DNA of 64,000 bases from Pseudomonas peradeniyensis (GCF_014268935.2 NZ_JABWRJ020000001.1:1302001-1366000); one strand, 5' to 3'. Shown: positions 37,949-47,157, counted from the first letter of the stretch. Notes: generated by a model not told the origin, from the sequence alone. A program made the numbers and translations.

Positions 37949-38931
37949 GACAGGCCTCCGGCCAGCAGCGGGGTATGGCAGGCCAGACGGTGGCCGGGGC
38001 TTGCTTCCAGCAGTTCAGGCAATTGTTGCCGGCAGAGCGGCATGGCCTGGGGGCAGCGTGATTCGAAGCGGCAGCCCGCCGGCAGGTCATCGAGCAGCGG
38101 TGGCTGCCCGGCGATGGTGGTCATGCGCACTGCCTCGGGCTGCGCCGCCGGATGGCAGGCCAGCAGCCCGGCGCTGTACGGATGTCGGGGCCGGGCCAGC
38201 ATTTCGTGCTTGGCGCCGTGTTCACAGAGGCGCCCGGCGTACATCACGGCGATACTGTCGCAGGTCTGCGCCACCACGCCCAGGTCGTGGCTGATCAGGA
38301 TCATCGACAGGCCCCGGCGGTCGCGCAGCTCCAGCAGCAGGCGCAGGATCTGCGCTTGCACGGTGACATCCAGGGCCGTGGTCGGCTCGTCGGCGATCAG
38401 CACCCGGGGATTGCAGCCCAGGGCCACGGCGATCATTGCCCGTTGGCGCATGCCACCGGAGAACTCGTGGGGGTAGTTGTCGACCCGGGATTGCGGGTCG
38501 GGAATACCGACCTGGCGCAGCACCTCGATGGCTTCGGCCCGGGCCTCTCGACGCGAAGCGCCCTGGTGCAGGCGGATGCCCTCGGCGATCTGCTCGCCGA
38601 TGCGCATCAGCGGGTCCAGGTGGCTGCTGGGGTTCTGGAAGATCATCCCCAGCTCACGGCCGCGCAGGCGGCGCATGCCGGCTTCGTCCAGCTGCAGCAG
38701 GTCGTGGCCCGCCAGGCGCACGGACTGGCCCTCGACCCGCAGGTTCGGCGCCGGCAGCAGGCGCATCAGGCCCCGGCAGGCCAGGGTCTTGCCCGAGCCG
38801 CTTTCGCCCACCAGGCCGAGGATCTCGCCTTCGCCAAGGTCGAAGGACAGCCGATCAACCAGGGTGATATCCCGTTGGCCGGTACGGGCGATGACGCTCA
38901 GCCCGCGGACCTGGAGCAGGGGCGTGGTCAT
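37945..38931 (-). CDS. Peptide ABC transporter ATP-binding protein (DppD-like)
   Basis: 328 residues. Walker A GESGSGKT, signature [15 protein letters not shown], Walker [13 protein letters not shown], and the C-terminal oligo/dipeptide domain ([13 protein letters not shown]). It pairs with the DppF-like subunit to drive the importer. The ATG at 38931 overlaps the permease stop by 4 bp; the open frame extends far upstream only as an antisense artefact over the permease gene. Confidence 0.93.
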   Translation of the reverse strand: MTTPLLQVRGLSVIARTGQRDITLVDRLSFDLGEGEILGLVGESGSGKTLACRGLMRLLPAPNLRVEGQSVRLAGHDLLQLDEAGMRRLRGRELGMIFQNPSSHLDPLMRIGEQIAEGIRLHQGASRREARAEAIEVLRQVGIPDPQSRVDNYPHEFSGGMRQRAMIAVALGCNPRVLIADEPTTALDVTVQAQILRLLLELRDRRGLSMILISHDLGVVAQTCDSIAVMYAGRLCEHGAKHEMLARPRHPYSAGLLACHPAAQPEAVRMTTIAGQPPLLDDLPAGCRFESRCPQAMPLCRQQLPELLEASPGHRLACHTPLLAGGLS

Positions 38932-39776
38932 GAACGGTCTCCCAGGCGTTCGGCGACGCCGTCGGCCAGCAGGCTGAAGCCCATGGCCAGGGTCACCACC
39001 GCCAGGCCCGGGAAGGTGCAGATCCACCAGGCGCTGGTGATGAAACTCTGCCCCTCGGCGACCATGGTGCCCCATTCCGGGGTCGGCGGTTGCACGCCCA
39101 GGCCCAGGTAGCTGACGGCGGCGCCGTTGAGCAGCACCAGCACGGCGTCCGACATGCAGAACACCACCGAGCCGAACAGCGCGTTGGGCAGCAGGTGGCC
39201 GAACAGCGTGCGCCGGTGGCTGAAGCCCAGGCTCCTGGCGGCCAGGGCGAAGTCGCTCTGCTTGAGCACGAGGATCTGCGAGCGGATCAGCCGTGCATAG
39301 GACACCCAGCCGACCAGCGCCATGGCGATGTAGAAGCTGCCCAGGCCCGGGCCGAGAATGGCCATGATCGCCAGCATCAGCACCAGGAACGGGAAGGCCA
39401 GGACGATGTCGATCAGGCGCATGCAGGCGTTGTCCAGCCAGACGCCGACGTAACCGGATACCGCGCCGATGCAGGTGCCGAGCAGGAACGGGAAGATCAC
39501 CCCGATCAAGGCCATCTGCAGGTCGACCCGGGCGCCCCAGATCACCCGCGAGAGCACATCGCGGCCGAAGTTGTCGGTGCCGAAGGGGTGCGCCAGGCTG
39601 GGCTCGGCCAGGCGCAGGTCGCCGTTCTGCAGCAGCGGGTCGAACGGCGCGACCCACGGTGCGCACAGCGCCAGCAGGCACCAGCCGAGGACGATGGCCA
39701 GGCCGCAGTACAGGGTCAGGCGGCCATTGCCGAGGTTCCAGGCCAGGCGCACGCGCAGGGCGAAGGTGGCGCTCAT
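38928..39776 (-). CDS. Peptide ABC transporter permease (DppC-like)
   Basis: 282 residues with about six membrane helices. The N-terminal OppC-type segment is followed by HPFGTDNFGRDVLSRVIWG, and the BPD_transp_1 EAA-like loop reads ALAARSLGFSHRRTLFGHLLPN. It forms the membrane channel with the DppB-like subunit. Overlaps both neighbours by 4 bp. Confidence 0.93.
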   Translation of the reverse strand: MSATFALRVRLAWNLGNGRLTLYCGLAIVLGWCLLALCAPWVAPFDPLLQNGDLRLAEPSLAHPFGTDNFGRDVLSRVIWGARVDLQMALIGVIFPFLLGTCIGAVSGYVGVWLDNACMRLIDIVLAFPFLVLMLAIMAILGPGLGSFYIAMALVGWVSYARLIRSQILVLKQSDFALAARSLGFSHRRTLFGHLLPNALFGSVVFCMSDAVLVLLNGAAVSYLGLGVQPPTPEWGTMVAEGQSFITSAWWICTFPGLAVVTLAMGFSLLADGVAERLGDRS

Positions 39777-40720
39777 TGGATCTTCACCCGCGGATCGAGG
39801 ACGGTGGTCGCCACATCGGCGAGGAAGTTCACCGCCACCGTGGCGCAGGCCAGCACCATGGCCACACCCTGGACCACCATGTAGTCACGGGTGAAGATGC
39901 CGCGCACCAGCAACTGGCCGACGCCCGGCAGGGAAAACAGGCTCTCGATCACCACCGTGCCGCTGATCAGCCAGCCGATGTTGACCGCCAGCAGGTTGAT
40001 GGTCGGCACCATGGAGTTGGGCAGGACATGCCGGCGCAGGATCGCCCCTTCGCCCAGGCCCCGGGCACGGGCGGCGGTGACATGGTCGGCCTGCATCTCC
40101 AGCAGGATGCTGGCGCGCAGGTTGCGCACCAGCACCGCCGACAGCGCCAGGGCGATGGTCAGGCAGGGCAGCACCAGGTGGTGCAGCTTGTCGGCCCAGG
40201 TGCGGCCATAGCCGGACACCGGGAACAGCCCCCAGTGCACGCTGAACAGCAGGATCAGCATCAGCCCCAGCCAGAAGGCCGGCAAGCCGAGGCCGGCAGT
40301 GGTGAACAGGCGGATCAGGTTGTCGGCCCAGCCGCCCTTGCTGCGGGCGGCAAGTATGGCCAGCGGCACGGCGATCAGCAGCGCCAGGGCCACGCTGCCC
40401 AGCACCAGCATCAGGGTCGGCTCGATGCGGCTGGCGATCAGCGGCAGGGCGTCGACCTTGTACAGCAGCGACTTGCCCAGGTCGCCGTTGAGCAGGTTCT
40501 TCAGGAAGTACAGGTACTGCACCCAGATCGGCTCGTCGAGGCCGAACTGGGCGCGGATCTTCTGGATCGCGTCCGGGGTGCTTCGTGCGCCCAGCAGCAC
40601 CCGCGCCGGGTCGCCCGGGATCGAGCGCACCAGCACGAAGGTGATGATGCTGATGCCCAGCAGCACCGGCAGCAATTGCAACGGACGGATGAGGACGAAC
40701 CGGTAGCGGGCCAGGCTCAT
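39773..40720 (-). CDS. Peptide ABC transporter permease (DppB-like)
   Basis: 315 residues, about six membrane helices. The N-terminal block LGISIITFVLVRSIPGDPAR and the EAA-like loop (TAARARGLGEGAILRRHVLPN) are typical of DppB/OppB. It starts 3 bp after the hydrolase gene and overlaps the second permease by 4 bp, so the hydrolase and transporter are one operon. Confidence 0.93.
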   Translation of the reverse strand: MSLARYRFVLIRPLQLLPVLLGISIITFVLVRSIPGDPARVLLGARSTPDAIQKIRAQFGLDEPIWVQYLYFLKNLLNGDLGKSLLYKVDALPLIASRIEPTLMLVLGSVALALLIAVPLAILAARSKGGWADNLIRLFTTAGLGLPAFWLGLMLILLFSVHWGLFPVSGYGRTWADKLHHLVLPCLTIALALSAVLVRNLRASILLEMQADHVTAARARGLGEGAILRRHVLPNSMVPTINLLAVNIGWLISGTVVIESLFSLPGVGQLLVRGIFTRDYMVVQGVAMVLACATVAVNFLADVATTVLDPRVKIQ

Positions 40721-40723
40721 CGA

Positions 40724-41614
40724 TCAGCCCCGGTTTCTTTGCAGGAAATCCAGCAACACCGGGAAATAGGCCTGGGGTTCTTCGTAGAACGGCATATGGC
40801 TGCTGTTGGGGAACACATGCAGCTCGGCGCGCCCGTGCAGCGCCAGTTTCATGCGCATGGCGCAGGCCGGGGTCAGTTCGTCGTGCTGGCCGGTGGTGAT
40901 CAGCACCGGCATGCGGAACGCGCCCATCTGCTCGAGGCGGTTCCAGTCCTTGAGATTGCCTATATAAAGGAACTCGTTGGGGCCCTGCATGGTGGTGTAG
41001 GGGCCCATGTTCCAGTCGCCCAGCGAACGCTGGATCGGCGCCGGCCATTCATCGAGCCGGCAGACGTGGCGGTAGTTGAGCAGGGTGATGGCGGCCTGGT
41101 ACTGCGGGTGGTCGAGGGTGCCCATGGCCTCGTGGCGCTGCATCATCGCCACCGTCTCGCTGCCCAGGGCGCCGCGCAGGCGTTCCAGCTCGGTGATCAG
41201 GTGCGGGATGTCGCCGACGGTGTTCTCGAGAATCAGGCTTTTCAGCGACTGCGGGTGATGAATGGCGTACTCGATCGCCAGCCAGCCGCCCCAGGAATGC
41301 CCCAGCATGTGCACACGGCCCAGGTCCAGGGCCTGGCGCACCTGCTCGACCTCGGCCACGTAGCGGGTGATGTTCCACAGGCTGTCGTCATCGGGACGAT
41401 CGGAGGCGCCGGTGCCCAGCTGGTCGAAGGCGACCACGCGGATGCCCTTGTCCTTGAGCCAGGCATGGGCGTCGCGCAGGTAGTCGCAGGGCAGCCCCGG
41501 CCCGCCATTGAGGCACAGCAGCACCTCGTCCCCTTCGCCAAAGCTGTACACCACGAGATTGTGGCCATCGACCGATACGTTGAACTGCTGGTCAGGTTGC
41601 ATCTCACGCCACAT
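40724..41614 (-). CDS. Proline iminopeptidase-like alpha/beta hydrolase heading the transport operon
   Basis: 296 residues. An alpha/beta hydrolase of the proline iminopeptidase family: oxyanion motif NGGPG (His of the usual HGGPG replaced by Asn), nucleophile elbow GHSWGG, catalytic Asp in TTGQHDELTP and His in NSSHMPF. No signal peptide, so it is cytoplasmic and would cleave an N-terminal residue from an imported peptide or amide. Start at 41614 chosen because AGGAG precedes it; an ATG at 41635 adds seven residues. It is the first gene of the minus-strand transporter operon, divergent from the LuxR gene. Confidence 0.88.
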   Translation of the reverse strand: MWREMQPDQQFNVSVDGHNLVVYSFGEGDEVLLCLNGGPGLPCDYLRDAHAWLKDKGIRVVAFDQLGTGASDRPDDDSLWNITRYVAEVEQVRQALDLGRVHMLGHSWGGWLAIEYAIHHPQSLKSLILENTVGDIPHLITELERLRGALGSETVAMMQRHEAMGTLDHPQYQAAITLLNYRHVCRLDEWPAPIQRSLGDWNMGPYTTMQGPNEFLYIGNLKDWNRLEQMGAFRMPVLITTGQHDELTPACAMRMKLALHGRAELHVFPNSSHMPFYEEPQAYFPVLLDFLQRNRG

Positions 41615-41679
41615 CGCTACTCTCCTGTTGGCCATGGCTTGCAGCTATAACTAGCGCAGGAGTTTTCGTCGCCTACAAG

Positions 41680-41695
41680 CTAGTGTTTCCTATAG
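41680..41695. promoter_or_regulatory. Possible second, degenerate lux-box-like site
   Basis: CTAGTGTTTCCTATAG matches the strong palindrome at 42571-42586 at 10 of 16 positions and is itself partly symmetric (CTA..G....C..TAG). It lies in the shared promoter region of the transport operon and the LuxR gene. An ACTAGC/GCTAGT inverted repeat with a 23-bp spacer (41650-41684) overlaps it. Motif-level evidence only. Confidence 0.3.
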
Positions 41696-41786
41696 GTTTC
41701 GTATGGCAGTCCCGCGCCAAGCCGTGGCATTCTACGTGCCGGACTTCGAGATGGAAATCCAAAAGGAATCACAGGGAGTGTCAGGT

Positions 41787-42548
41787 ATGCAGGCCAAGGT
41801 GGCTGAACTCAATGCGCGGCTGGCGTCCGACGACAGCCTCGACGAGCAGATGGACAGCGTCGCCGAACTGGCGGCGCAACTGGGCTTCGATGCCCTGGTG
41901 TACGACTACAGCCCGGTGCCGCTGGATCATGTCGGCGAGCTGATCACCCCGAGCGTGGTCCGGCTGCGCCAGACCCCGAAGGACTGGCAGGACCTGTGGT
42001 GCTCCGAAGGCTTCTACCAGATCGACCCGGTGCAGCAGGTGGCCGTGTCCTCCATCGCGCCTTTCGTCTGGTCGTACCTGCCCAAGGGCGAGACCGTCCT
42101 GCAGCGCCACATCGACCAGCGCCACGCCCCGGTGGTCGGCTACCTGCACGACGCGCAGCTGACCTGCGGCGTGACCGTGCCCATCCACCTGCCACGTGGC
42201 GGGCTGGCGACCCTGACCGGCCTGCGCCCCCAGGTCAGCCAGCGCGACCTGGACGACGCCCGGGAACACCTGGGCGATTTCAGCCTGATCGCCCATGCCT
42301 TGCAGGAGGCGGCCTATCCCTTGCTGGCCAAGGAGTCCGCCACCCGCGTCATCCGCCTGACCCGGCGCGAGGTCGAATGCCTGCGCTGGGCCGCCGAAGG
42401 CCTGACGGCAGGGGAGATTGCCGAGAAGCTCAACCGCTCGCTGGCGACGATTTCCCTGCACCTGACCTCGGCCATGCACAAACTGGGGGCGAAAAACCGC
42501 GTCCAGGCGGTCGCCCGGGCGGTGCACTACCGCCTGCTGGACCCATGA
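41787..42548 (+). CDS. pipR: LuxR-family solo of the plant-signal (PipR/OryR/PsoR) type
   Basis: 253 residues: an autoinducer-binding domain (about 1-170) and a C-terminal LuxR HTH (LTRREVECLRWAAEGLTAGE onwards). No luxI gene is near. Relative to the classical acyl-homoserine lactone pocket, the Tyr61 position is Trp (W71, nine residues before the conserved DP at D80), the substitution typical of solos that respond to plant compounds, while Trp57 is kept (W67). The start at 41787 has AGGGAG eight bases upstream; an open frame to 41703 has no such site. It is flanked by two proline iminopeptidase-family genes and a peptide importer, the arrangement described for PipR. Confidence 0.85.
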   Translation: MQAKVAELNARLASDDSLDEQMDSVAELAAQLGFDALVYDYSPVPLDHVGELITPSVVRLRQTPKDWQDLWCSEGFYQIDPVQQVAVSSIAPFVWSYLPKGETVLQRHIDQRHAPVVGYLHDAQLTCGVTVPIHLPRGGLATLTGLRPQVSQRDLDDAREHLGDFSLIAHALQEAAYPLLAKESATRVIRLTRREVECLRWAAEGLTAGEIAEKLNRSLATISLHLTSAMHKLGAKNRVQAVARAVHYRLLDP

Positions 42549-42570
42549 AGCAACAAAAAAGGTCGAAAAC

Positions 42571-42586
42571 CTAGAGAACTCTCTAG
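42571..42586. promoter_or_regulatory. lux-box-like palindrome upstream of pipA
   Basis: CTAGAGAACTCTCTAG has two perfect 7-base arms (CTAGAGA/TCTCTAG) around AC. It lies in the 98-bp gap between the LuxR solo and the iminopeptidase gene, 61 bp before the start codon, the position expected for activation of pipA by the adjacent LuxR protein. Confidence 0.75.
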
Positions 42587-42646
42587 TTATGCCGCGCCGC
42601 GCGTAAGGTTATTGTGTGCTCCATGATTCGCAAGGAGCCGGATGAC

Positions 42647-43546
42647 ATGGAACTCACCCAATCGCGTGAAGGTTTTGCCCCCTTCGGCAACTACAAGACC
42701 TGGTACCGCGTTACCGGTGACCTGGACTGTGGCCGCACCCCGCTGGTCATCCTGCATGGCGGCCCGGGTTGCACCTACGATTATGTCGACGCCTACAAGG
42801 ATGTCGCCGCCGGTGGCTACCCGGTCATCCACTACGACCAACTGGGCAACGGCCGGTCGACCCACCTGCCGCAGATGCCGGCATCGTTCTGGACGGTCAA
42901 GCTGTTCCTCGAGGAGCTCGACAACCTGCTGGAACACCTGGGCATCAGCGAGCGCTACGCGCTGCTGGGCCAATCCTGGGGCGGCATGCTCGCCAGCGAG
43001 CACGCGGTGCGCCAGCCTCGGGGCCTGCGCTGCCTGGTGATCGCCAACTCGCCGGCCGACATGCGCACCTGGGTACGCGAGGCCAACCGCCTGCGTGAAG
43101 AGCTGCCCAAGGAGGTCCAGGACACCCTGCTGCGCCACGAGGCCGTGGGCGACTACACCGCAGCCGACTACATCGCCGCCACCCGGGTGTTCTACGACCG
43201 CCACGTGTGCCGGCTCAAGCCTTGGCCGGAAGAAGTGGCGCGCACCTTCGCCCAGGTGGATGCCGACCCGACCGTGTACCACGCCATGACCGGGCCGAAC
43301 GAGTTCCATATCATTGGCAGCACCAAGGACTGGACCATTGTCGACCGCCTGCCGCAGATCAATGTGCCGAGCCTGCTGATTTCCGGGCGTTATGACGAGG
43401 CCACGCCGCTGGTGGTCAAGCCCTATCTCGACCTGATCCCCGGGATCCGCTGGGCGCTGTTCGAGAACTCCAGCCATATGCCCCATGTCGAGGAGCGGGT
43501 GGCGTGCATGGGGACAGTGGTGAAGTTCCTCGACGAGAGTCTGTAG
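42647..43546 (+). CDS. pipA: Proline iminopeptidase
   Basis: 299 residues. An alpha/beta hydrolase of peptidase family S33: HGGPG oxyanion motif, GQSWGG nucleophile elbow, Asp in [10 protein letters not shown], His in [10 protein letters not shown]. It removes N-terminal proline or related residues from small peptides and amides. AAGGAG precedes the ATG at 42647; upstream ATGs at 42614 and 42623 lack a ribosome site. It follows the LuxR gene and the palindrome, so it is the probable main target. It shares the fold and family with the hydrolase at 40724-41614 but has the standard HGGPG motif. Confidence 0.92.
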   Translation: MELTQSREGFAPFGNYKTWYRVTGDLDCGRTPLVILHGGPGCTYDYVDAYKDVAAGGYPVIHYDQLGNGRSTHLPQMPASFWTVKLFLEELDNLLEHLGISERYALLGQSWGGMLASEHAVRQPRGLRCLVIANSPADMRTWVREANRLREELPKEVQDTLLRHEAVGDYTAADYIAATRVFYDRHVCRLKPWPEEVARTFAQVDADPTVYHAMTGPNEFHIIGSTKDWTIVDRLPQINVPSLLISGRYDEATPLVVKPYLDLIPGIRWALFENSSHMPHVEERVACMGTVVKFLDESL

Positions 43547-43573
43547 CGCGTAGCATCCGACCGTTTTCCCTTC

Positions 43574-43616
43574 CTCAGGCCTGTCCGGGCGTTGCCCGGC
43601 GGGCCTGAGTTTTTTG
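43574..43616 (+). terminator. Rho-independent terminator after pipA
   Basis: CTCAGGCC (43574-43581) pairs with GGCCTGAG (43602-43609), with a GC-rich inner stem (TCCGGGC/GCCCGG) and a GTT loop, followed at once by a T-tract. It lies 27 bp after the pipA stop. Confidence 0.9.
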
Positions 43617-43691
43617 CGCGGTGTTGTCAGGTAAGGGGCCAAGCCATCCACACGCAAGGCGTCTGCGCTGAAAGACGCTGCTCAGGGGGCA

Positions 43692-43910
43692 TCAGCTGGA
43701 GGGCTTGTCGCTAGCGTCCTGCCCTTGCTGGCCGAGATGCTGCCGGGCGGGTGACGGGGCGTCACCCTTGGCAATCTGCTCGGCCGCCTGCTGGCGTTGT
43801 TGGGCAAATTGGTCGCTGCGCTCCCTGAGGCGGTCGGCGCCGCCTTCGGCAAAGGCCGAGGTGGCCGAGATCGTTGCCAGCAGGGCGAGTGCGCACGCTA
43901 AGGATTTCAT
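43692..43910 (-). CDS. Small exported protein, unknown
   Basis: 72 residues. Sec signal peptide (LACALALLATISATSAFA), then a short, charged, Gln-rich mature part (RSDQFAQQRQQAAEQIAKGD) likely to be helical and disordered at the C-terminus. No family recognised. Transcribed alone on the minus strand, convergent with pipA. Confidence 0.7.
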   Translation of the reverse strand: MKSLACALALLATISATSAFAEGGADRLRERSDQFAQQRQQAAEQIAKGDAPSPARQHLGQQGQDASDKPSS

Positions 43911-44008
43911 CACTGGAGTCTCCATCGATTGACCTGAGGGTCGGCCGCCTGGCGGCCGGGTTGAGGCAAGGATGGCGTGCGCGGATTTTCCCGGGATTAA
44001 CAAACCGT

Positions 44009-44641
44009 TCAGTTGGCCAACAGTTGCTCGTGCACCCAGCCCTGGGCCGTAAGGACCATGGATCGGGTTTCCTCCAGCGGCTTGGCGGCGCTGGCGAGCG
44101 CCTGGCCAAGCCCGGCGATATCGGCCTGGACCGCCGCGTCGCCGGCCCACCCCGGCAGTTCGGTGATCTGGTAGCTGTAGGTCACCTGGGACTGCTGGCG
44201 CCCATTGTGTTCGACAGGAGGGCTGAAGCCCTTGATGGTGGTGACCTGTGCCTTGCCGAAGCACAGGCCGCCGGTACTGGCGCCGTTCGCCTCGCGCCGG
44301 GCATCGGCCTTGTAGTGGCGCCGGCCCTCGTCGGTGAGGTCGTAGGCGTAGTAGATATCGGTCCGCGCCGGCTGCCACAGGCGCTCCGGCACCTCGGTGC
44401 GGGCGACTTCCCGTTCGCTGACCACGCCGACCCGGGCCAGGGCGTGCAGGGCCTTGTTGGTGCCTTCCACATCGAAGTCACGGGTGCGCGTGGGGAAGGC
44501 GCTGATCACGAAACAGTGCGGGTACTGGGTGTCGAGGTAGGCCTGGGCAGCCTGGCGCAGGTCGGCTTCGCGGGGCTGTTGGCCGTCCGAGCAGCCGACC
44601 AGGGTCGCCAGCAGGGCCAGCGGTATGATCTTCCTGTCCAT
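44009..44641 (-). CDS. Predicted lipoprotein, unknown
   Basis: 210 residues. The signal sequence ends in a lipobox (LATLVGC, Cys about 17), so it should be lipid-anchored. The mature part is soluble, without a recognised motif. Start at 44641 chosen over 44665 because of AAGGAAG upstream. Divergent from the PPK2 gene. Function unknown. Confidence 0.78.
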   Translation of the reverse strand: MDRKIIPLALLATLVGCSDGQQPREADLRQAAQAYLDTQYPHCFVISAFPTRTRDFDVEGTNKALHALARVGVVSEREVARTEVPERLWQPARTDIYYAYDLTDEGRRHYKADARREANGASTGGLCFGKAQVTTIKGFSPPVEHNGRQQSQVTYSYQITELPGWAGDAAVQADIAGLGQALASAAKPLEETRSMVLTAQGWVHEQLLAN

Positions 44642-44887
44642 CGTAGGGCTTCCTTGAGTTGCCAATTGCAGGGATGCGCGCCGGCCGGGCCGGCTGGTGC
44701 AGGATTAGAACCCGCGGGCCAGAGCCCCCGCAATCGTGGCAAGAAGACATATCCTCGATTTGGCAACGCCCGGGCAGCGCCATGTCCGGCAAAATGCCGC
44801 TGCTCATCCATACTCCTTTGATCCGCCCTGGCGCCGTCGGGGCAACCGGCAACGGACAGACCTGCAACGCAAACAGAGGAGCCGCCG

Positions 44888-45706
44888 ATGGCCAAGGGCG
44901 AGGGCAAGAAACGCAAGGGCGATGCCACGGACAGACTCGGGCGCAAGACCTACGAGGCAGAATTGCGGCGGTTGCACGTCGAGTTGGTCAAACTGCAGCA
45001 GTGGGTGGTGGAGAAGGGCCTGAAGGTGTGCATCGTCTTCGAGGGCCGCGACGGCGCTGGCAAGGGCGGCACCATCAAGGCCATCACCGAGCGGGTGAGC
45101 CCGCGGGTGTTTCGCGTGGTGGCGCTGCCGGCCCCCACCGAGCGCGAGAAGACCCAGATGTACGCCCAGCGCTACCTGGTCCACCTACCGGCGGCGGGCG
45201 AGGTGGTGATCTTCGATCGCAGCTGGTACAACCGCGCCGGCGTCGAGCGGGTGATGGGCTTCTGCACTGACGAGCAGGCCCACAAGTTCCTCACCGTGGT
45301 GCCGATGTTCGAGCGCATGATGGTCGAGTCGGGGATCATCCTCATCAAGTACTGGCTCGAGGTCAGCGCCGAGGAGCAGACCCGTCGCCTGCAGGACCGC
45401 ATCAGCGACGGGCGCAAGCTGTGGAAGCTGTCGCCGATGGACGTCAAGTCCTACAACCGCTGGGACGACTACACCCGTGCCCGCGACGACATGTTCGCCG
45501 CCTCCGACTCGTCCTGGGCGCCCTGGTACATGGCGCGTTCGGAGGACAAGCGCAAGGCGCGGCTGAACATCATCAGCCACCTGCTGCAGCAGATCCCCTA
45601 CAAGGACCTCAGCCACACGCACAAAGTGTCGTTGCCCAAGCGGGGCAAGATCGGCAAGCACAAGGCGCAGCCGTATCCGTTCAAGATGGTGGCGGAGCGG
45701 TTCTGA
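44888..45706 (+). CDS. ppk2: Polyphosphate kinase 2 (PPK2 family)
   Basis: 272 residues. PPK2 enzymes transfer phosphate between polyphosphate and nucleotides, usually making (d)NTP or NDP from poly-P. The Walker A (FEGRDGAGKGGTIKA) and Walker B/lid region (IFDRSWYNRAGVERVMGFC) are complete, and PLMD-type residues follow (LWKLSPMDVKSYNRWDDY). The length indicates a single-domain protein. GAGGAG lies upstream of the ATG. Monocistronic, convergent with the HAD gene. Confidence 0.93.
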   Translation: MAKGEGKKRKGDATDRLGRKTYEAELRRLHVELVKLQQWVVEKGLKVCIVFEGRDGAGKGGTIKAITERVSPRVFRVVALPAPTEREKTQMYAQRYLVHLPAAGEVVIFDRSWYNRAGVERVMGFCTDEQAHKFLTVVPMFERMMVESGIILIKYWLEVSAEEQTRRLQDRISDGRKLWKLSPMDVKSYNRWDDYTRARDDMFAASDSSWAPWYMARSEDKRKARLNIISHLLQQIPYKDLSHTHKVSLPKRGKIGKHKAQPYPFKMVAERF

Positions 45707-45776
45707 TGCCGTGGCGGCGAATGCCAGCCTCTGTTCCGAGCACTCGGGCAAGGTGCACGTTGCGCTCCCCGGACAA

Positions 45777-46442
45777 TCAGCCAGCAGACTGCATTCGCTC
45801 GACCAGGTCCCACAACCGCGGGTCGTCATAGTCCTCGATCACCAGCCTTGCCCCGGCTTCCAGCAAGCGCTCGGCGGGCTGGGTGGTCGCCAGCCCGACG
45901 GTGAAGATGCCGGCATCGACGGCGGCCTTGACGCCTGGCAGCGAGTCCTCGAATGCCAGTGCCTGTCCGGCTTCGGCGTCCAGGCGCTGCAGGCCGGTGA
46001 GGTAGGGCAGTGGGTCGGGTTTGGGGCGCGCCAGTTCATCCGCCACCAGCACGTGCTTGAAACGCGTGGCCAGGTCCATGGCACCGAGCATGTGCTCGGC
46101 GTTCAGGCGGGGCGCGTTGGTCACCACGCACATGCCGATGCCATGCCGCGTGGCGTGGTCCAGCAGGCGCAGCAGGCCGGGCATCGGCGCCAGGGTCGGT
46201 GACAGTTCGCGGAACAGCGCTTCCTTGCGTTCGGCCAGGGCCTGGCGGCTGGCGGCATCGGCCTGGGGGAATAATTCGGCGAACAACAGGCCGTTGGAGC
46301 GACCGCTGACCTGGGTGTTGAACTGCTCCTGCGTCAGCTCGCGGCCGTCATGGTCGAACAGCAGCTTGCGGAAGGCTTGCAGGTGCAAGGTGTCGGTGTC
46401 GGTGAGGGTCCCATCGAGGTCGAACAGCAGGGCGGTCAGCAT
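45777..46442 (-). CDS. HAD-superfamily phosphatase (phosphoglycolate/sugar-phosphatase type)
   Basis: 221 residues. HAD motif I FDLDGTLTDTD at the N-terminus, motif II VVTNAPR, motif III lysine in LARPKPDPLPY and motif IV in ALAFEDSLPG. A cap domain of class I lies between motifs I and II. This pattern fits beta-phosphoglucomutase/phosphoglycolate phosphatase-like enzymes; the substrate cannot be read. The ATG at 46442 starts just before motif I; nine extra residues are possible from 46469. Confidence 0.9.
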   Translation of the reverse strand: MLTALLFDLDGTLTDTDTLHLQAFRKLLFDHDGRELTQEQFNTQVSGRSNGLLFAELFPQADAASRQALAERKEALFRELSPTLAPMPGLLRLLDHATRHGIGMCVVTNAPRLNAEHMLGAMDLATRFKHVLVADELARPKPDPLPYLTGLQRLDAEAGQALAFEDSLPGVKAAVDAGIFTVGLATTQPAERLLEAGARLVIEDYDDPRLWDLVERMQSAG

Positions 46443-46746
46443 CGGGCATCCTGAGGGTGGAGAAACCATTCAGCATCATAAGGGATCAGGGGTGGGAAAT
46501 GCACTTGGCTGGGGGGCAGGGGGGATTTCAAGGTGCTCGGCGGGGGAGTTTCAGCGCCTATCAGATCGAAAGCCGCCCGCGCGGCGCATCGCGACGCAAG
46601 GCCGCTGCTACATGTGTTTCGGGCCAGTCAATCCTGTGCCATTACCTTGTCCGCCTTGGTGCATGGCTTGAGAGCGGTGGGGCAGCAAAGGTGCTGGCAC
46701 GTTAGTATGAGCGGCCAGACATTCCCAGCACGGAGCACCCCACGTC
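46443..46746. other. Intergenic region with a degenerate REP-like stretch
   Basis: About 300 bp between the HAD and thioesterase genes. GGCGCATCGCGACGCAAGGC (46582-46601), followed by CGCTGCTACA, resembles part of a putida-group REP sequence. No gene is seen. Confidence 0.4.
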
Positions 46747-47157
46747 ATGCCTTTCATCACCACCCGGAAAATCCTCTTTGGCGACTGCGATCCCGCGGGG
46801 ATCGTCTATACGCCGCGCATCTCCTATTTCGTCATCGAGGCGATCCACGAGTTTCTCTCCCACTGCCTCGGCGGCGAAGGCCTGCGCAGGTTGTTCGCCA
46901 TGGGCGTGATGCCGCCGGCGCGGGCCCTGTCCATTGAATTCCTGGCGCCCATGACCTGGGATGACCTGATCAGCGTGCAGGTCAGCAGTGGCGTGCCCGG
47001 TACCACATCGTTCAGCTTTGCCGTCGAGGCACGCGGTGCCAGCGGCGAGGTTTGCTTTCGCGCCAGCATGACCCAGGTGTGCGTCTGCCCTGAGAGCAAG
47101 CAGCCGGTTGCAGTGCCCGAGGCATTGCGCCAGGCATTGAGCGAGCACATGGACTAG
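46747..47157 (+). CDS. Hotdog-fold acyl-CoA thioesterase (4HBT family)
   Basis: 136 residues. The N-terminal motif FGDCDPAGIVYTPRI is the active-site signature of the 4-hydroxybenzoyl-CoA thioesterase group (catalytic Asp in DPAGIVY). The second half keeps the hotdog strand pattern (SIEFLAPMTWDDL). It hydrolyses a small or medium acyl-CoA. Separated by 268 AT-rich bp from the next gene, so probably its own transcript. Confidence 0.88.
   Translation: MPFITTRKILFGDCDPAGIVYTPRISYFVIEAIHEFLSHCLGGEGLRRLFAMGVMPPARALSIEFLAPMTWDDLISVQVSSGVPGTTSFSFAVEARGASGEVCFRASMTQVCVCPESKQPVAVPEALRQALSEHMD

Noticed and set aside
39659..41650. 663-codon plus-strand frame over the permease and hydrolase genes
   Set aside because: Opposite a tightly overlapping transporter operon with clear family motifs.
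41703..41786. Longer N-terminus for the LuxR solo starting at 41703
   Set aside because: No ribosome site at 41703, and a good AGGGAG precedes the ATG at 41787; the extra residues are not typical of the family.
46571..46620. A full REP element before the thioesterase gene
   Set aside because: Only part of the REP pattern is recognisable and the second half-palindrome is missing.
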